NCBI GenBank assembly: GCA_036498265.1
Contig: DASYFT010000002.1
Span: 1-64,000 of the forward strand
Length of the DNA stretch: 64,000 nt
Direction of reading: 5' to 3'
Origin: Palsa-744 sp036498265
GTDB lineage: Bacteria > Actinomycetota > Thermoleophilia > Solirubrobacterales > Solirubrobacteraceae
The translations under genes and the position numbers were made by a program. This document shows positions 33,500 to 41,511 of the stretch, piece by piece. Position 1 is the stretch's first letter. The number at the start of each line of letters is the position of its first letter. The notes under the pieces were generated by a model, which was not told the DNA's origin, ran no database searches, and saw only the letters and a program-made list of their open reading frames with translations.

Positions 33500-33862
33500 T
33501 CAGGGCGCCTCGACGTCCGGGAAGTGCTCGTCGCAGTGCTCGCGCAGGACGCCTCGCACCCAGGCTCGCTCCGCCGGCGACGCGATCCGGAACCGTGCCA
33601 GCAGCTCGCCCTGCCGGTCGATCGGGGCGCCCGCGATGACCCATCGCTGGGCGAGGCGCTCGAACAGCAGCTCGACTGCCCTCTGCCAGGCGTCCTCCCG
33701 GGTGGCGGCCGCGCCAGCCGCGCCACCGGCGAGGATCTCCGCGTACTCGCGCCTAGCTCCGGGAGTCAGGGAGCCGCGGAGGGTGAGCGTGTTGCCGGCG
33801 GCGTCGGTGTAGTCGCTGCTGGGCGCCGTCAGCTTGCGCTGGCGGCGCCCCCGCTTGCCCAC
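33500..33862 (-). CDS. conserved hypothetical protein
   Basis: 120 aa from the GTG at 33862, 1 nt after the stop of the upstream MBL gene. Basic start GKRGRRQRKLTAPSSDYTDAAGNTL, then a helical body ending in RGVLREHCDEHFPDVEAP. No family recognised and no transmembrane segment. Tight spacing says it is co-translated with the NTF2-MBL fusion gene. A longer reading from 33925 would overlap that gene and is less likely. Confidence 0.62.
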   Translation of the reverse strand: MGKRGRRQRKLTAPSSDYTDAAGNTLTLRGSLTPGARREYAEILAGGAAGAAATREDAWQRAVELLFERLAQRWVIAGAPIDRQGELLARFRIASPAERAWVRGVLREHCDEHFPDVEAP

Positions 33863-33863
33863 C

Positions 33864-35168
33864 TCAGGCGGCGTCCGCGGCGCGTTCGAGCTGCGAGCGC
33901 ACGTCGCCGCTGGCCGGCTTCGCATGCCCCGGCCAGGCGATCGCGGGCTCGAGCTCGGCCAGCTTCCGGAGGCTCGCCCTCGCCTGCTGCGTGTCGAAGT
34001 TGTAGAGATCCGCCGGAAGCCGCGGCTCGGTGCCGCGGCCCCACAGGTCGATCGTGTAGAAGCAGTCGCCGCTGAGGGCGAGGCGGTCGGTCTCCCGCCA
34101 CAGGCCGATCTGGCCGGGTGCGTGACCGGGCAGCTCGATCACGCGAAAGCCGGCCACCTCATCACCCTCGGCGATCGTGTCGGCGATCTTCACCGGGCCC
34201 GCGTCCCAGGCATAGCGGTGCATCAGGCGATGTGCTTGGCGCAGTGGGGTCGGCAGGCCGCTGAGCCCGTCCGGCCAGTACCTGAAGCCGCCGGTCCCTT
34301 CGGCGTCCTGCACCTCGTCGGCGTGGCAGAGCACGGGGACACCCAGGGCCGGCGCGACGCCCCTGTGGTCAGTGTGTCCGTGGCTCAACACGACGCGCCG
34401 GATGCCGCCGAGCTTCGCACCCGCTCGCGCCACGGCGCGGGTCATCGTTCGCGCTCCGGCGTCGAACAGCGTCACCCCCTCTCCATCCTCGAGCAGGTAG
34501 ACGTTGCAGCGGCCCGGCTGGCCCTGGACGAGCCACACGCCCTCGGCGATGAGCCGAGCCTCGCCCGGCCCGAGGCTGTCGGCCACGCGGGTCCTGGCGT
34601 TGAACGCGCTCATCATGCGCTGTTCCGCGCCCGAGTCCTGCGCGGGCATCATCCCGATCTGGCGGGCGAACGTCATCGAGTCCGTGAACGCGTCGTTGCT
34701 CTGGATCAGGCCGCCCTCGACCCGCAACAGGTCGAAGCCTTCGAGCGTGATCGGGCTGCCGGTGGCGGCCACGCCGCCGAAGTCGCCTGGACCGGCGAAC
34801 GTCCCGGTCAGCCGCCAGTGGACGCCGCAGCGGTCGTCCTCGCTGGTCGTGGAGAGCACCTGCATGCTGATGTCCGGAACGGCATGGATAAGCTCGCCGA
34901 TGAACTCGCGCACCCCGTCGGGGGCCAGCACGTCGACTCGCCCGCGAACGTTCTCGCGGCCGCCCTCGGCCCACAGCGACACGGCAGTGTCGAGATCGCG
35001 GGCGTCGATCGCCTCGAAGTAGCGGCGCACGACCTCCTCGGCCTTCGCCCCCGCCTTGGCCGACTTGCTGCCGGATATGCGTTTGCGGCGGATCGCCGCC
35101 TGCTGCATGTTCGCGGCCACCTCCTGGACCTTGGTGGTCGCCTCGCTCGTGCTCTCCTCCTCGGCCAT
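33864..35168 (-). CDS. NTF2-like/metallo-beta-lactamase-fold fusion protein
   Basis: 434 aa. Residues about 1-42 are a polar, likely helical leader. Residues about 43-170 form an NTF2/SnoaL-like domain (EEVVRRYFEAIDARDLDTAVSLWAEGG ... VHWRLTGTFAG ... GGLIQSNDAF). Residues about 205-425 are an MBL hydrolase with LSHGHTDHRG (H263, H265, D267, H268), ELPGHAPGQIGL, LSGDCFYTID and WPGHAKPAS. Metal ligands look complete. The domain pairing is unusual; substrate unknown. Divergent from a second MBL gene at 35217 and followed by a tightly linked hypothetical gene. Confidence 0.85.
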   Translation of the reverse strand: MAEEESTSEATTKVQEVAANMQQAAIRRKRISGSKSAKAGAKAEEVVRRYFEAIDARDLDTAVSLWAEGGRENVRGRVDVLAPDGVREFIGELIHAVPDISMQVLSTTSEDDRCGVHWRLTGTFAGPGDFGGVAATGSPITLEGFDLLRVEGGLIQSNDAFTDSMTFARQIGMMPAQDSGAEQRMMSAFNARTRVADSLGPGEARLIAEGVWLVQGQPGRCNVYLLEDGEGVTLFDAGARTMTRAVARAGAKLGGIRRVVLSHGHTDHRGVAPALGVPVLCHADEVQDAEGTGGFRYWPDGLSGLPTPLRQAHRLMHRYAWDAGPVKIADTIAEGDEVAGFRVIELPGHAPGQIGLWRETDRLALSGDCFYTIDLWGRGTEPRLPADLYNFDTQQARASLRKLAELEPAIAWPGHAKPASGDVRSQLERAADAA

Positions 35169-35203
35169 GCCCGCCTCCTTAACGCCGCTGACGGGGCTTA
35201 GTC

Positions 35204-35209
35204 TAGTCT
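35204..35209 (+). promoter_or_regulatory. -10 hexamer TAGTCT for the MBL gene at 35217
   Basis: TAGTCT ends 7 nt before the GTG at 35217; a second TAGTCT copy directly precedes it (TAGTCTAGTCT). Confidence 0.45.
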
Positions 35210-35216
35210 GCGCGGC

Positions 35217-36209
35217 GTGGCACAGGTGACCGGCAAGCGCGAGCTCGGGCGCGGCGAGCGAGTGCTGGCAGGAGTGTTCCGCCTACGCCTGCCGCTGCCA
35301 TGGCCGGGTGTGCCGCACTGCAACGCCTGGGCGGTCTCGGCGGGGGACGGGTTCGTCCTGTTCGACACCGGCATGCACCAGCCGGGGTCCCTCGCCGAGC
35401 TCGAACGGGCCCTGGCGATGTGCGGCCTGCGCCTGGAGGACGCGAGCCTGGTCGTCTGCACCCACGCCCACTCCGACCACTACGGGCAGGCCGCGACGAT
35501 CGTCGAGCGCGCCGGTTGCGAGCTGTGGATGCATCCCGATCACGAGCACATGCGGCGGATGGCAGAGGATCCCGAGGCGCTGCTCGCCCGGCGGCTGGAG
35601 GTGGCGCGCCACAGCGGCGTCCCGGAGGAGCCCCTGCGGCGCTACGCCGCCGAGCGCGCCCGCCGCGAAACGGGCATCGCCGGGGTGGTCGAGCCCGACC
35701 GCGACCTGCTGCCGGGGGTGGTCATCGACACGGATCTCGGCGAATGGACGGTGCACGAGACCCCCGGCCACGCGCCGTCGCACGTGTGCCTGTTCCAGCC
35801 CGAGCGGCGGATGCTGATCTCGGGCGATCACCTGCTCGGGCGCATCTCGCTGTACTTCGACTACGGGTACACGCCCGACCCGGTCGGCGAGTTCGTGGGG
35901 TCGCTCGAGACTGTTGAGCGACTCGGCGCTCGGCTGTGCCTGCCCGGCCACGGGCGGACGTTCACCGACGTGCACGCCCACATCCGCGGCAACCGTGAGC
36001 TGGTCGACGAGCGGCTGGCCGCGGTGATGAGCGCGCTCGGGTCCGGTCCGCTGACCGCCTTCGAGATCGTCCCCCACGTCTACGGCGGCTCGCTGGAGCC
36101 GGCCAACGCCCACTGGCTGCTGTCGAAGATCCTCAGCTACCTCCGGCACCTCGAGGTGTCCGGGCAGGTCCGGAAGATCGCTGGAGAGCCCGAGCGCTGG
36201 CAGGCATAA
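35217..36209 (+). CDS. MBL-fold metallo-hydrolase
   Basis: 330 aa, GTG start. CTHAHSDHYGQ (HxHxDH), HETPGHAPSHVCL, LISGDHLLG and CLPGHG give a full dinuclear site. The about 70-residue C-terminal extension (260-330; GPLTAFEIVPHVYG ... KILSYLRHLEVSGQVRK) is a winged-helix-like module found in related LACTB2-type hydrolases. Substrate unknown. metF follows after 7 bp. Confidence 0.88.
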   Translation: MAQVTGKRELGRGERVLAGVFRLRLPLPWPGVPHCNAWAVSAGDGFVLFDTGMHQPGSLAELERALAMCGLRLEDASLVVCTHAHSDHYGQAATIVERAGCELWMHPDHEHMRRMAEDPEALLARRLEVARHSGVPEEPLRRYAAERARRETGIAGVVEPDRDLLPGVVIDTDLGEWTVHETPGHAPSHVCLFQPERRMLISGDHLLGRISLYFDYGYTPDPVGEFVGSLETVERLGARLCLPGHGRTFTDVHAHIRGNRELVDERLAAVMSALGSGPLTAFEIVPHVYGGSLEPANAHWLLSKILSYLRHLEVSGQVRKIAGEPERWQA

Positions 36210-36210
36210 T
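36205..36210 (+). promoter_or_regulatory. -10 hexamer CATAAT for metF
   Basis: CATAAT ends 6 nt before the ATG at 36217 and overlaps the stop codon of the MBL gene, so metF may be expressed separately as well as by read-through. Confidence 0.42.
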
Positions 36211-36216
36211 CAGACG

Positions 36217-37161
36217 ATGCGAATCGACGAGATCCTCGCCGGCGGCGGCCCGGTGTTCTCCTTCGAGTTCTTCCCGCCCAAGACCGACGCCGGCGAGCAG
36301 AACCTGTACGCCGCGCTGGAGGAGCTCAAGCAGCTGGAGCCGTCGTTCGTGTCGGTCACCTACGGCGCCGGCGGCTCGGAGCGGGCGCGCACGATCGAGA
36401 TCGTCAAGCGGATCAAGGCCAAGCACGGACTCGAGGCGATGGCGCACTTCACCTGCGTGGGGGCCACCGTCCCCGAGCTGCGCGAGACGCTCGATGAGAT
36501 GCGCGGCGTGGGCATCGAGAACGTCCTCGCGCTGCGCGGCGATCCGCCGGCGGGCGAGGAGGCCTGGACGAAGACCGACGGCGGCCTCGAGTTCTCCCGC
36601 GAGCTCGTCGAGCTGATCAGGGCCGACTACCCGTTCGCCGTCGGCGCGGCCTGCTTCCCGGAGACCCACATCCACGCCACCAGCTCCGAGGACGACCTGG
36701 CGCACCTCGTCGAGAAGGTGGGTGCAGGCGTCGACTTCCTGATCACGCAGATGTTCTTCGACAACGCCTTCTACTTCGACTTCGCCAGGCGAGCACGGGA
36801 CGCCGGGATCACGGTCCCGATCGTCCCCGGCATCATGCCGATCACCCGCGTCGGCCAGGTCGAGCGGATGGCGCAGATGTGCGGCTCGGCGATCCCCGAG
36901 GGGCTGCGCGACGAGCTCCATGCGCGCGGCGAGGACCCCGAGGCGGTCCTCGACTTCGGCGTCGCCTACGCCACCCTTCAGTGCGCGGAGCTGCTTGCCG
37001 CCGGCGCGCCCGGAATCCACTTCTACACGCTCAACCGCTCGCCCGCCACCCGTGCCATCCTGAGCGCGCTGAAGCTCACGCGCCCATGGGAGCGGGCCGT
37101 CTACCCGGGCTCTATCTCGAGCCCCTCCGCGACGCGCGGCGAGCCGTCCGCGGCCTCGTAG
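36217..37161 (+). CDS. metF: methylenetetrahydrofolate reductase
   Basis: 314 aa, FAD-dependent TIM-barrel enzyme reducing 5,10-methylene- to 5-methyl-tetrahydrofolate for methionine synthesis. Motifs: FSFEFFPPKTDAGEQNL (catalytic Glu), VSVTYGAGGS, HFTCVGAT, LALRGDPP, ITQMFFDN and VPGIMPIT. The last 61 bp overlap the 3' end of a convergent gene (37101-37379); the tail after about 290 (RPWERAVYPG onward) is outside the core fold, so the overlap costs it little. Confidence 0.96.
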   Translation: MRIDEILAGGGPVFSFEFFPPKTDAGEQNLYAALEELKQLEPSFVSVTYGAGGSERARTIEIVKRIKAKHGLEAMAHFTCVGATVPELRETLDEMRGVGIENVLALRGDPPAGEEAWTKTDGGLEFSRELVELIRADYPFAVGAACFPETHIHATSSEDDLAHLVEKVGAGVDFLITQMFFDNAFYFDFARRARDAGITVPIVPGIMPITRVGQVERMAQMCGSAIPEGLRDELHARGEDPEAVLDFGVAYATLQCAELLAAGAPGIHFYTLNRSPATRAILSALKLTRPWERAVYPGSISSPSATRGEPSAAS

Positions 37162-37379
37162 CGGACGTCGACCGAGTCGTTCTGGCGGTAGGTCCCGACG
37201 CCCCAGGCGCCCAGCAGCCAGCGCCAGCCGCTGATCCGATCCTTGCGCAGCTCGCGCTCGAACACGAGCGATCCTGCGCGTACCGTGTAGTCGACTCCCA
37301 GTTGCTGGCGGACGCCGTTGAGATACACCTCGTAGGAGTCGCGCACCTCCCGGGGGAGCCTCACGGTCGACCTCGGCAT
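37101..37379 (-). CDS. conserved hypothetical protein overlapping metF antisense
   Basis: 92 aa. VRLPREVRDSYEVYLNGVRQQLGVDYTV, ELRKDRISGWRWLLGAWGVGTYRQNDSVDVRYE: a compact beta-rich protein that looks conserved rather than random. Function unknown. Its start has both GGAGG and a CATAAT hexamer upstream. Overlaps metF by 61 bp tail to tail. Confidence 0.68.
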   Translation of the reverse strand: MPRSTVRLPREVRDSYEVYLNGVRQQLGVDYTVRAGSLVFERELRKDRISGWRWLLGAWGVGTYRQNDSVDVRYEAADGSPRVAEGLEIEPG

Positions 37380-37388
37380 CCTCCGGCG

Positions 37389-37394
37389 ATTATG
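37389..37394 (-). promoter_or_regulatory. -10 hexamer CATAAT and GGAGG for the 92-aa gene
   Basis: Minus-strand CATAAT ends 9 nt before the ATG at 37379; GGAGG sits inside that gap. It overlaps the end of the LOG-protein gene. Confidence 0.4.
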
Positions 37395-38178
37395 ACCGCG
37401 GCGCGGCCGCCGCGCCCGCCGCGCCCGGCGCGGCCGTGCGGCGCGGCTGCTCGCGCGCGTACGCGCGCTCGGCGGGCGTCGCGGCCGCGATGATCGCGCA
37501 GGCCTCCGCCGGGCTGTCCGCCAGCCGGAACAGCTCGAGGTCCGCCGCGTCGATCCGGCCGTCCGCGAGCACCCGGGTGTGCAGCCACGAGAGCAGGCCC
37601 TGCCACTCCTCGCCGTCGAGCAGGACGAGCGGGAAGTGGCGGATCGTCCGGGTCTGCGTCAGCGTCAGCGCCTCGAACAGCTCGTCGAGCGTCCCGAAGC
37701 CGCCCGGGCAGATCACGAATCCGCTGGCGTAGCGCACGAACATCACCTTGCGGGCGAAGAAATGGCTGAAGCGCAGACGGATGTCCACGTAGGGGTTGAG
37801 CCGCTGCTCGTGCGGCAGCTCGATGTTGCAGCCGATCGACAGCGCGCCCGCGTCGCGAGCACCGCGGTTGGCCGCCTCCATGATCCCCGGCCCTCCCCCG
37901 GTGATCACCGCGTAGCCTGCCCGGCCCAGCAGAGCGCCCAGCTCCCGCGCCTGCGCGTAGTGGGGGTGGTGCTCCGGCGTCCGCGCGGAGCCGAACACCG
38001 TCACTGCGGGGCCCACGTCCGCCAGCGCGTCGAAGCCCATCGCAAGCTCAGCGGCGATGTGCCTGATCCGGCCGGAGTCGGCGGCGCGGACCTCCGGTGG
38101 CTCGTCGCCGAGCCACAGCAGCAGCTCCTCGTCGAACCTGAGCGGGTGCCCGGCGGCGCTGTCCTCCTCGGCTGCCAC
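37390..38178 (-). CDS. LOG-family (TIGR00730) Rossmann protein
   Basis: 262 aa from the GTG at 38178. Lysine-decarboxylase-like/LOG fold: VTVFGSARTPEHHP, YAVITGGGPGIMEAANRGA and the nucleotide-site CPGGFGTLDELFEALT. Bacterial members hydrolyse nucleoside 5'-monophosphates, releasing the base (cytokinin-activating type). The Ala/Arg-rich C-terminal tail (about 240-262) is poorly conserved. TAGCCT lies 7 nt before the GTG. Residues encoded beyond 38178 are Arg-rich and unlikely to be translated. Confidence 0.9.
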   Translation of the reverse strand: MAAEEDSAAGHPLRFDEELLLWLGDEPPEVRAADSGRIRHIAAELAMGFDALADVGPAVTVFGSARTPEHHPHYAQARELGALLGRAGYAVITGGGPGIMEAANRGARDAGALSIGCNIELPHEQRLNPYVDIRLRFSHFFARKVMFVRYASGFVICPGGFGTLDELFEALTLTQTRTIRHFPLVLLDGEEWQGLLSWLHTRVLADGRIDAADLELFRLADSPAEACAIIAAATPAERAYAREQPRRTAAPGAAGAAAAPRS

Positions 38179-38185
38179 GGGGCCA

Positions 38186-38191
38186 AGGCTA
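38186..38191 (-). promoter_or_regulatory. -10 hexamer TAGCCT for the LOG gene
   Basis: Minus-strand TAGCCT ends 7 nt before the GTG at 38178; fixes the start over a longer Arg-rich reading. Confidence 0.48.
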
Positions 38192-38214
38192 CGCCCCGAG
38201 GCCTGACCGGGAGG

Positions 38215-38238
38215 CGGCCGCCCGGCGCCGGGCGGCCG
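38215..38238. repeat. 24-bp perfect palindrome between divergent genes
   Basis: A self-complementary 24-mer; each half reads CGGCCGCCCGGC. A second partial copy of its core (GGCCGGCGCCGGGC) follows at once. Lies between the LOG and YgjP promoters. Confidence 0.6.
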
Positions 38239-38292
38239 GCGCCGGGCTGCGCGCGCCGTGCGGCGGGCGCGCCGGAGCGCCGCCCCGGCGCG

Positions 38293-38298
38293 TAGCCT
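38293..38298 (+). promoter_or_regulatory. -10 hexamer TAGCCT for the YgjP-like gene
   Basis: TAGCCT ends 8 nt before the ATG at 38307, with the same spacing as tatA. Confidence 0.48.
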
Positions 38299-38306
38299 CT
38301 GCGCCG

Positions 38307-38981
38307 ATGACCGAACAGCACGGGCCCGCCAGCGAGATCGCATACACCGTCCGCCGCTCCACGCGCGCGCGACGCGTGCGGGTGAACGTCCACGCCCACT
38401 CAGGCGTCGAGGTGGTGCTGCCCGCCCGCGCCCCCGCCCGGGCGGCCGAGGCGGCCGTCAGCGAGCTGCATCCCTGGATCGAGCGCCGGCTGCAGGAGGC
38501 GCGTGACGTACGAGCGCTGATCGCGGCGCGCGCGGGGACGGTTCCCTACCTCGGGCGGCCGCTCGAGCTCGTGACGCAGGGCGGCCGCACGCGGGCGCAC
38601 CGCAGTGGCGATCGCCTGCTGGTACCGGCCGGTGATGCACGCCCGGCGATCGAGCGCTTCTACCGCCGGGCCGCACGAGCCGAGATCGGCGCGCGCCTGG
38701 ACCTCGCGACCGCGACGGCAGGCAGCGCCTACAGCTCACTGAGCATCCGCGGCCAGCGAACGCGCTGGGCATCCTGCTCGCCTAGCGGGCGGATGAGCTT
38801 CAACTGGCGCTTGCTGCTGGCGCCCGACCGCGTCCTTCAGTACGTGGTCTGGCACGAGGTCTGTCACCTGGAGGTCCTGGATCACTCACCGCGCTTCTGG
38901 TCGCTGCTCGAGGCCCACTGGCCGGACTATCGTGAGGACCGCACGTGGCTCGCGCGCCACGGCGCGACGCTCGTGCTCTGA
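38307..38981 (+). CDS. YgjP-type (DUF45) zinc metallopeptidase-like protein
   Basis: 224 aa. YgjP signature RGQRTRWASCSPSGRMSFNWRLLLAP then VVWHEVCHLEVLDHSPRFW, a gluzincin HExxH with a downstream His. The N-terminal beta domain starts YTVRRSTRARRVRVNV. No signal peptide, so cytosolic. The family resembles the SprT/WSS1 catalytic fold; substrate unknown, though proximity of the fold to DNA-protein crosslink proteases is suggestive. Confidence 0.88.
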   Translation: MTEQHGPASEIAYTVRRSTRARRVRVNVHAHSGVEVVLPARAPARAAEAAVSELHPWIERRLQEARDVRALIAARAGTVPYLGRPLELVTQGGRTRAHRSGDRLLVPAGDARPAIERFYRRAARAEIGARLDLATATAGSAYSSLSIRGQRTRWASCSPSGRMSFNWRLLLAPDRVLQYVVWHEVCHLEVLDHSPRFWSLLEAHWPDYREDRTWLARHGATLVL

Positions 38982-39033
38982 GCGACCGGCCTGCGAAGCG
39001 TGGCGGGGGACCGGGGGGATCGCGCCCCGGGCG

Positions 39034-39669
39034 TCAGGCGCTGACGAGCCCGTCGGCCATGACGAGCGCGACGAGGTGGGCGCGCGTGTGCGCGCCGGTC
39101 TTGGCCATCGCGTTGCGCACGTGGCTCCTCACCGTGTCGGGCGACAGCGAGAGCTCGGCGGCGATGCGCCGAGTGTTCAAGCCAAGTGAGACGAGGCGCA
39201 CGACCTCCCGCTCGCGAGCCGTCAGCTTCGCGCCATGCTCGCCGGAGGGCGCCGGACGGGTGTTGCCGATCAGCTCGTGCCCGTCGTGGAACCGCGCGGA
39301 CAGCGTCACGAACAGCGCCATCCACTCGTCGTTCACCGTCGTCGCGTGGGCCGCGTAGCTGACGCGCATGGGGTTGCCGTTCGCGTGAGCGATGGTCTGC
39401 TCTCCGTAGACCTCGCTCGTTCGCAGCAGCCGTTGCCACTCCGCGTCCATCTCGGCCGGGTTCTGATCCACCACGCCCCATCCCGCCCGGTTCCCGAGCA
39501 GCTTTCCTGCGGGGTACTCGTAGAGCTCGAGCAGTGCGTCGTTCAACTTCACGTAGCGGCGCTCGCTGTCGACGAGCGCCATGGGGATCCGCGACTCGTC
39601 GAACAGGGACCAGAAGGGCTCAGCGAACATGCCGTCCAGATCGAGATGCTTTGAGTTGGCGTGCAGCAT
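39034..39669 (-). CDS. PAS-LuxR transcription regulator
   Basis: 211 aa. N-terminal PAS-like domain (about 15-125; FWSLFDESRIPMALVDSERRYVKLNDALLELY) and a C-terminal LuxR/GerE helix-turn-helix (KLTAREREVVRLVSLGLNTRRIAAELSLSPDTVRSHVRNAMAKTG). No receiver domain, so probably a one-component sensor-regulator. ATG 39669 is preferred over a TTG at 39681. Lies directly downstream of gltA on the same strand with 83 bp between them, so it may be expressed with gltA. Confidence 0.86.
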   Translation of the reverse strand: MLHANSKHLDLDGMFAEPFWSLFDESRIPMALVDSERRYVKLNDALLELYEYPAGKLLGNRAGWGVVDQNPAEMDAEWQRLLRTSEVYGEQTIAHANGNPMRVSYAAHATTVNDEWMALFVTLSARFHDGHELIGNTRPAPSGEHGAKLTAREREVVRLVSLGLNTRRIAAELSLSPDTVRSHVRNAMAKTGAHTRAHLVALVMADGLVSA

Positions 39670-39742
39670 GACCCTGCGCAAGAGCGCGCGCCGTCGGAGC
39701 TTACGGAAGCGCGGATCGGCCAGCTATCGGCCGAATGGGGGA

Positions 39743-39756
39743 TTGACAAGCGTCAA
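39743..39756. promoter_or_regulatory. inverted repeat TTGAC-n4-GTCAA upstream of the PAS-LuxR gene
   Basis: Perfect 5-bp inverted repeat with a 4-nt spacer, overlapping the last codons of gltA. A tandem pair of ATCGGCC (about 39716-39733) follows. It could be an autoregulatory operator or a -35 element for the regulator gene. Confidence 0.3.
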
Positions 39757-41099
39757 GCACGCTGTTCCATCGGCACGTAGTCGAGGTCCCGATCGCCGGT
39801 GTAGATCTGACGGGGACGCGCGATCTTCTGCTCCGAGTCCTGGACCATCTCGAGCCACTGCGCGATCCATCCGCTGGTGCGCCCGATGGCGAACATCACC
39901 GGGAACATCGCGACGGGCAGGCCGAGCGCCTCGTAGATGAGGCCGGAGTAGAAGTCCACGTTGGGGTACAGCTTGCGCGAGGTGAAGTACTCGTCGTCGA
40001 GCGCGCGCTTCTCGAGCTCGGTGGCGACGTCCAGCAGCGGGCTCTTGCCCCGCACCTCGAACACGCCGTCCAGGTGTTTGCGGATGATCCGAGCGCGCGG
40101 GTCGTAGTTCTTGTAGACACGGTGGCCGAAGCCCATCAGCCGCTCCTCGCCCGCCTTGACGCCCTCGAGGAAGCCGGGGATGTTCTCGACGCTGCCGATC
40201 CGCTGGAGCATCCGCAGCGCCGCCTCGTTGGCGCCGCCGTGCAACGGGCCGTAGAGGGCCGCCACCCCGCCGGCCACCGCCGTGTAGGGGTCCACCTGGG
40301 TCGAGCCGATCGACCGCACGGCGCTCGTCGAGGCGTTCTGTTCGTGGTCGGCGTGGAGGATGAACAGGACGTCCAGCGCGCGTTCCAGCCGCGGATCGGG
40401 CTCGTACTTCAGCTCGGTCATCTTGTACATCATCGAGAGGAAGTTCCCGGCGTATTCGAGATCGTTGTCCGGATAGACGTAGGGCTGGCCCATGTTGTGC
40501 CTGAAGGCGAAGGCGGCGAGGGTGGGCATCTTGGCCAGCAGCCTGATGATCTGGATCCGGCGGACCTCCTCGTCGTGGATCTGGTTGGCGTCCGGGTAGA
40601 ACGTCGAGAGCGCTCCCACCGAGGCGACGAGCATGCCCATCGGGTTCGCGTCGTAGCGGAACCCCTGCATGAAGTCCTTGACGTTCTCGTGCACGAACGT
40701 GTGGATCGTGATCTCCTGGACCCACTCCTGCAGCTCGGAACGGGTCGGAAGCGCGCCGTTGATCAGCAGGTAGGCGACCTCGAGGTAGGTCGAGTGCTCG
40801 CACAGCTGCTCGATCGGGTAGCCGCGATGCTGGAGGATGCCGGCCTCCCCGTCGATGTAGGTGATCGCGCTGCGGCACGACGCGGTGTTGGTGTAGGCGG
40901 GGTCGTAGGCCATGAGGCCGAAGTCCTCCTCGCCGGTCTTGATCTGCCTCAGGTCCATCGCGCGGACGGTGCCGTCCTCGATCGGCAGCTCGTAGGACGC
41001 GCCGGTGCGGTTGTCCGTCACCGTGAGAGTGTCCTGAGCCCGCGCGGCGCCGTCACCGGACGTCTGCTCGCGCGCGCCCGCCTGTGCCTGGGTGGTCAT
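39753..41099 (-). CDS. gltA: citrate synthase
   Basis: 448 aa, type II-length citrate synthase making citrate from oxaloacetate and acetyl-CoA. Motifs: GILQHRGYPIEQL, HADHEQNASTSAVRSIGS (His), YGPLHGGANEAAL (His), GFGHRVYKNYDPRA and PNVDFYSGLIY (Asp), completing the catalytic triad. The N-terminal 22 residues are a variable polar leader. Strong TAGGAGAA ribosome-binding site about 6 nt before the ATG, unlike most neighbours, so this mRNA has a true leader. Confidence 0.97.
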   Translation of the reverse strand: MTTQAQAGAREQTSGDGAARAQDTLTVTDNRTGASYELPIEDGTVRAMDLRQIKTGEEDFGLMAYDPAYTNTASCRSAITYIDGEAGILQHRGYPIEQLCEHSTYLEVAYLLINGALPTRSELQEWVQEITIHTFVHENVKDFMQGFRYDANPMGMLVASVGALSTFYPDANQIHDEEVRRIQIIRLLAKMPTLAAFAFRHNMGQPYVYPDNDLEYAGNFLSMMYKMTELKYEPDPRLERALDVLFILHADHEQNASTSAVRSIGSTQVDPYTAVAGGVAALYGPLHGGANEAALRMLQRIGSVENIPGFLEGVKAGEERLMGFGHRVYKNYDPRARIIRKHLDGVFEVRGKSPLLDVATELEKRALDDEYFTSRKLYPNVDFYSGLIYEALGLPVAMFPVMFAIGRTSGWIAQWLEMVQDSEQKIARPRQIYTGDRDLDYVPMEQRA

Positions 41100-41184
41100 C
41101 TGGTTCTCCTATCGACGGTTTCGGATGCTCCACACCCGATTATGCGACACCCGGCCCCGAGACCGCGGCGCCTCGGCGCGGCCG

Positions 41185-41460
41185 TCAGCCGCGCGGCAGC
41201 CGCTGGCGCGCGACGAGGATCCGCACGCGCGCCGGCGACGGCGGCGAGGGAGCGCCGTGCCGCGGCCCTCGCCGTGGCGGGCGCGGCAGCCTGGCCCGCG
41301 GATGGTGTGGATGGACCGGGCGCGGGCGCGGCCCGATCCCGCCATCCTCACCCGACGCGCTCTCCGGCGACTGCCCCACGGCCCAGCGAACGAGCAGGAA
41401 CAGCGCCACGATCGGGATCTTCAGGAAGACCATCAGCCAGATGAACGTCCAGGCATCCAC
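41185..41460 (-). CDS. small membrane protein with Pro/Arg-rich tail
   Basis: 91 aa. One N-terminal transmembrane helix (about 4-28, TFIWLMVFLKIPIVALFLLVRW), a short acidic stretch (ESASGEDGG) and a long Pro/Arg/His tail (about 42-91). Small proteins of this layout are common in Thermoleophilia as I recall them, but no function is known. AAGTGG lies just before the ATG. The tail is low complexity, so the true stop could be questioned, but the helix is convincing. Confidence 0.55.
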   Translation of the reverse strand: MDAWTFIWLMVFLKIPIVALFLLVRWAVGQSPESASGEDGGIGPRPRPVHPHHPRARLPRPPRRGPRHGAPSPPSPARVRILVARQRLPRG

Positions 41461-41511
41461 TTGGATCGATCGTATACCCGACCCCGTGCCGGTACAACCC
41501 CCTTGCGCCGG

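Noticed and set aside
36181..36217. SAM or cobalamin riboswitch before metF
   Set aside because: Only 7 bp separate metF from the preceding gene; there is no room for an aptamer.
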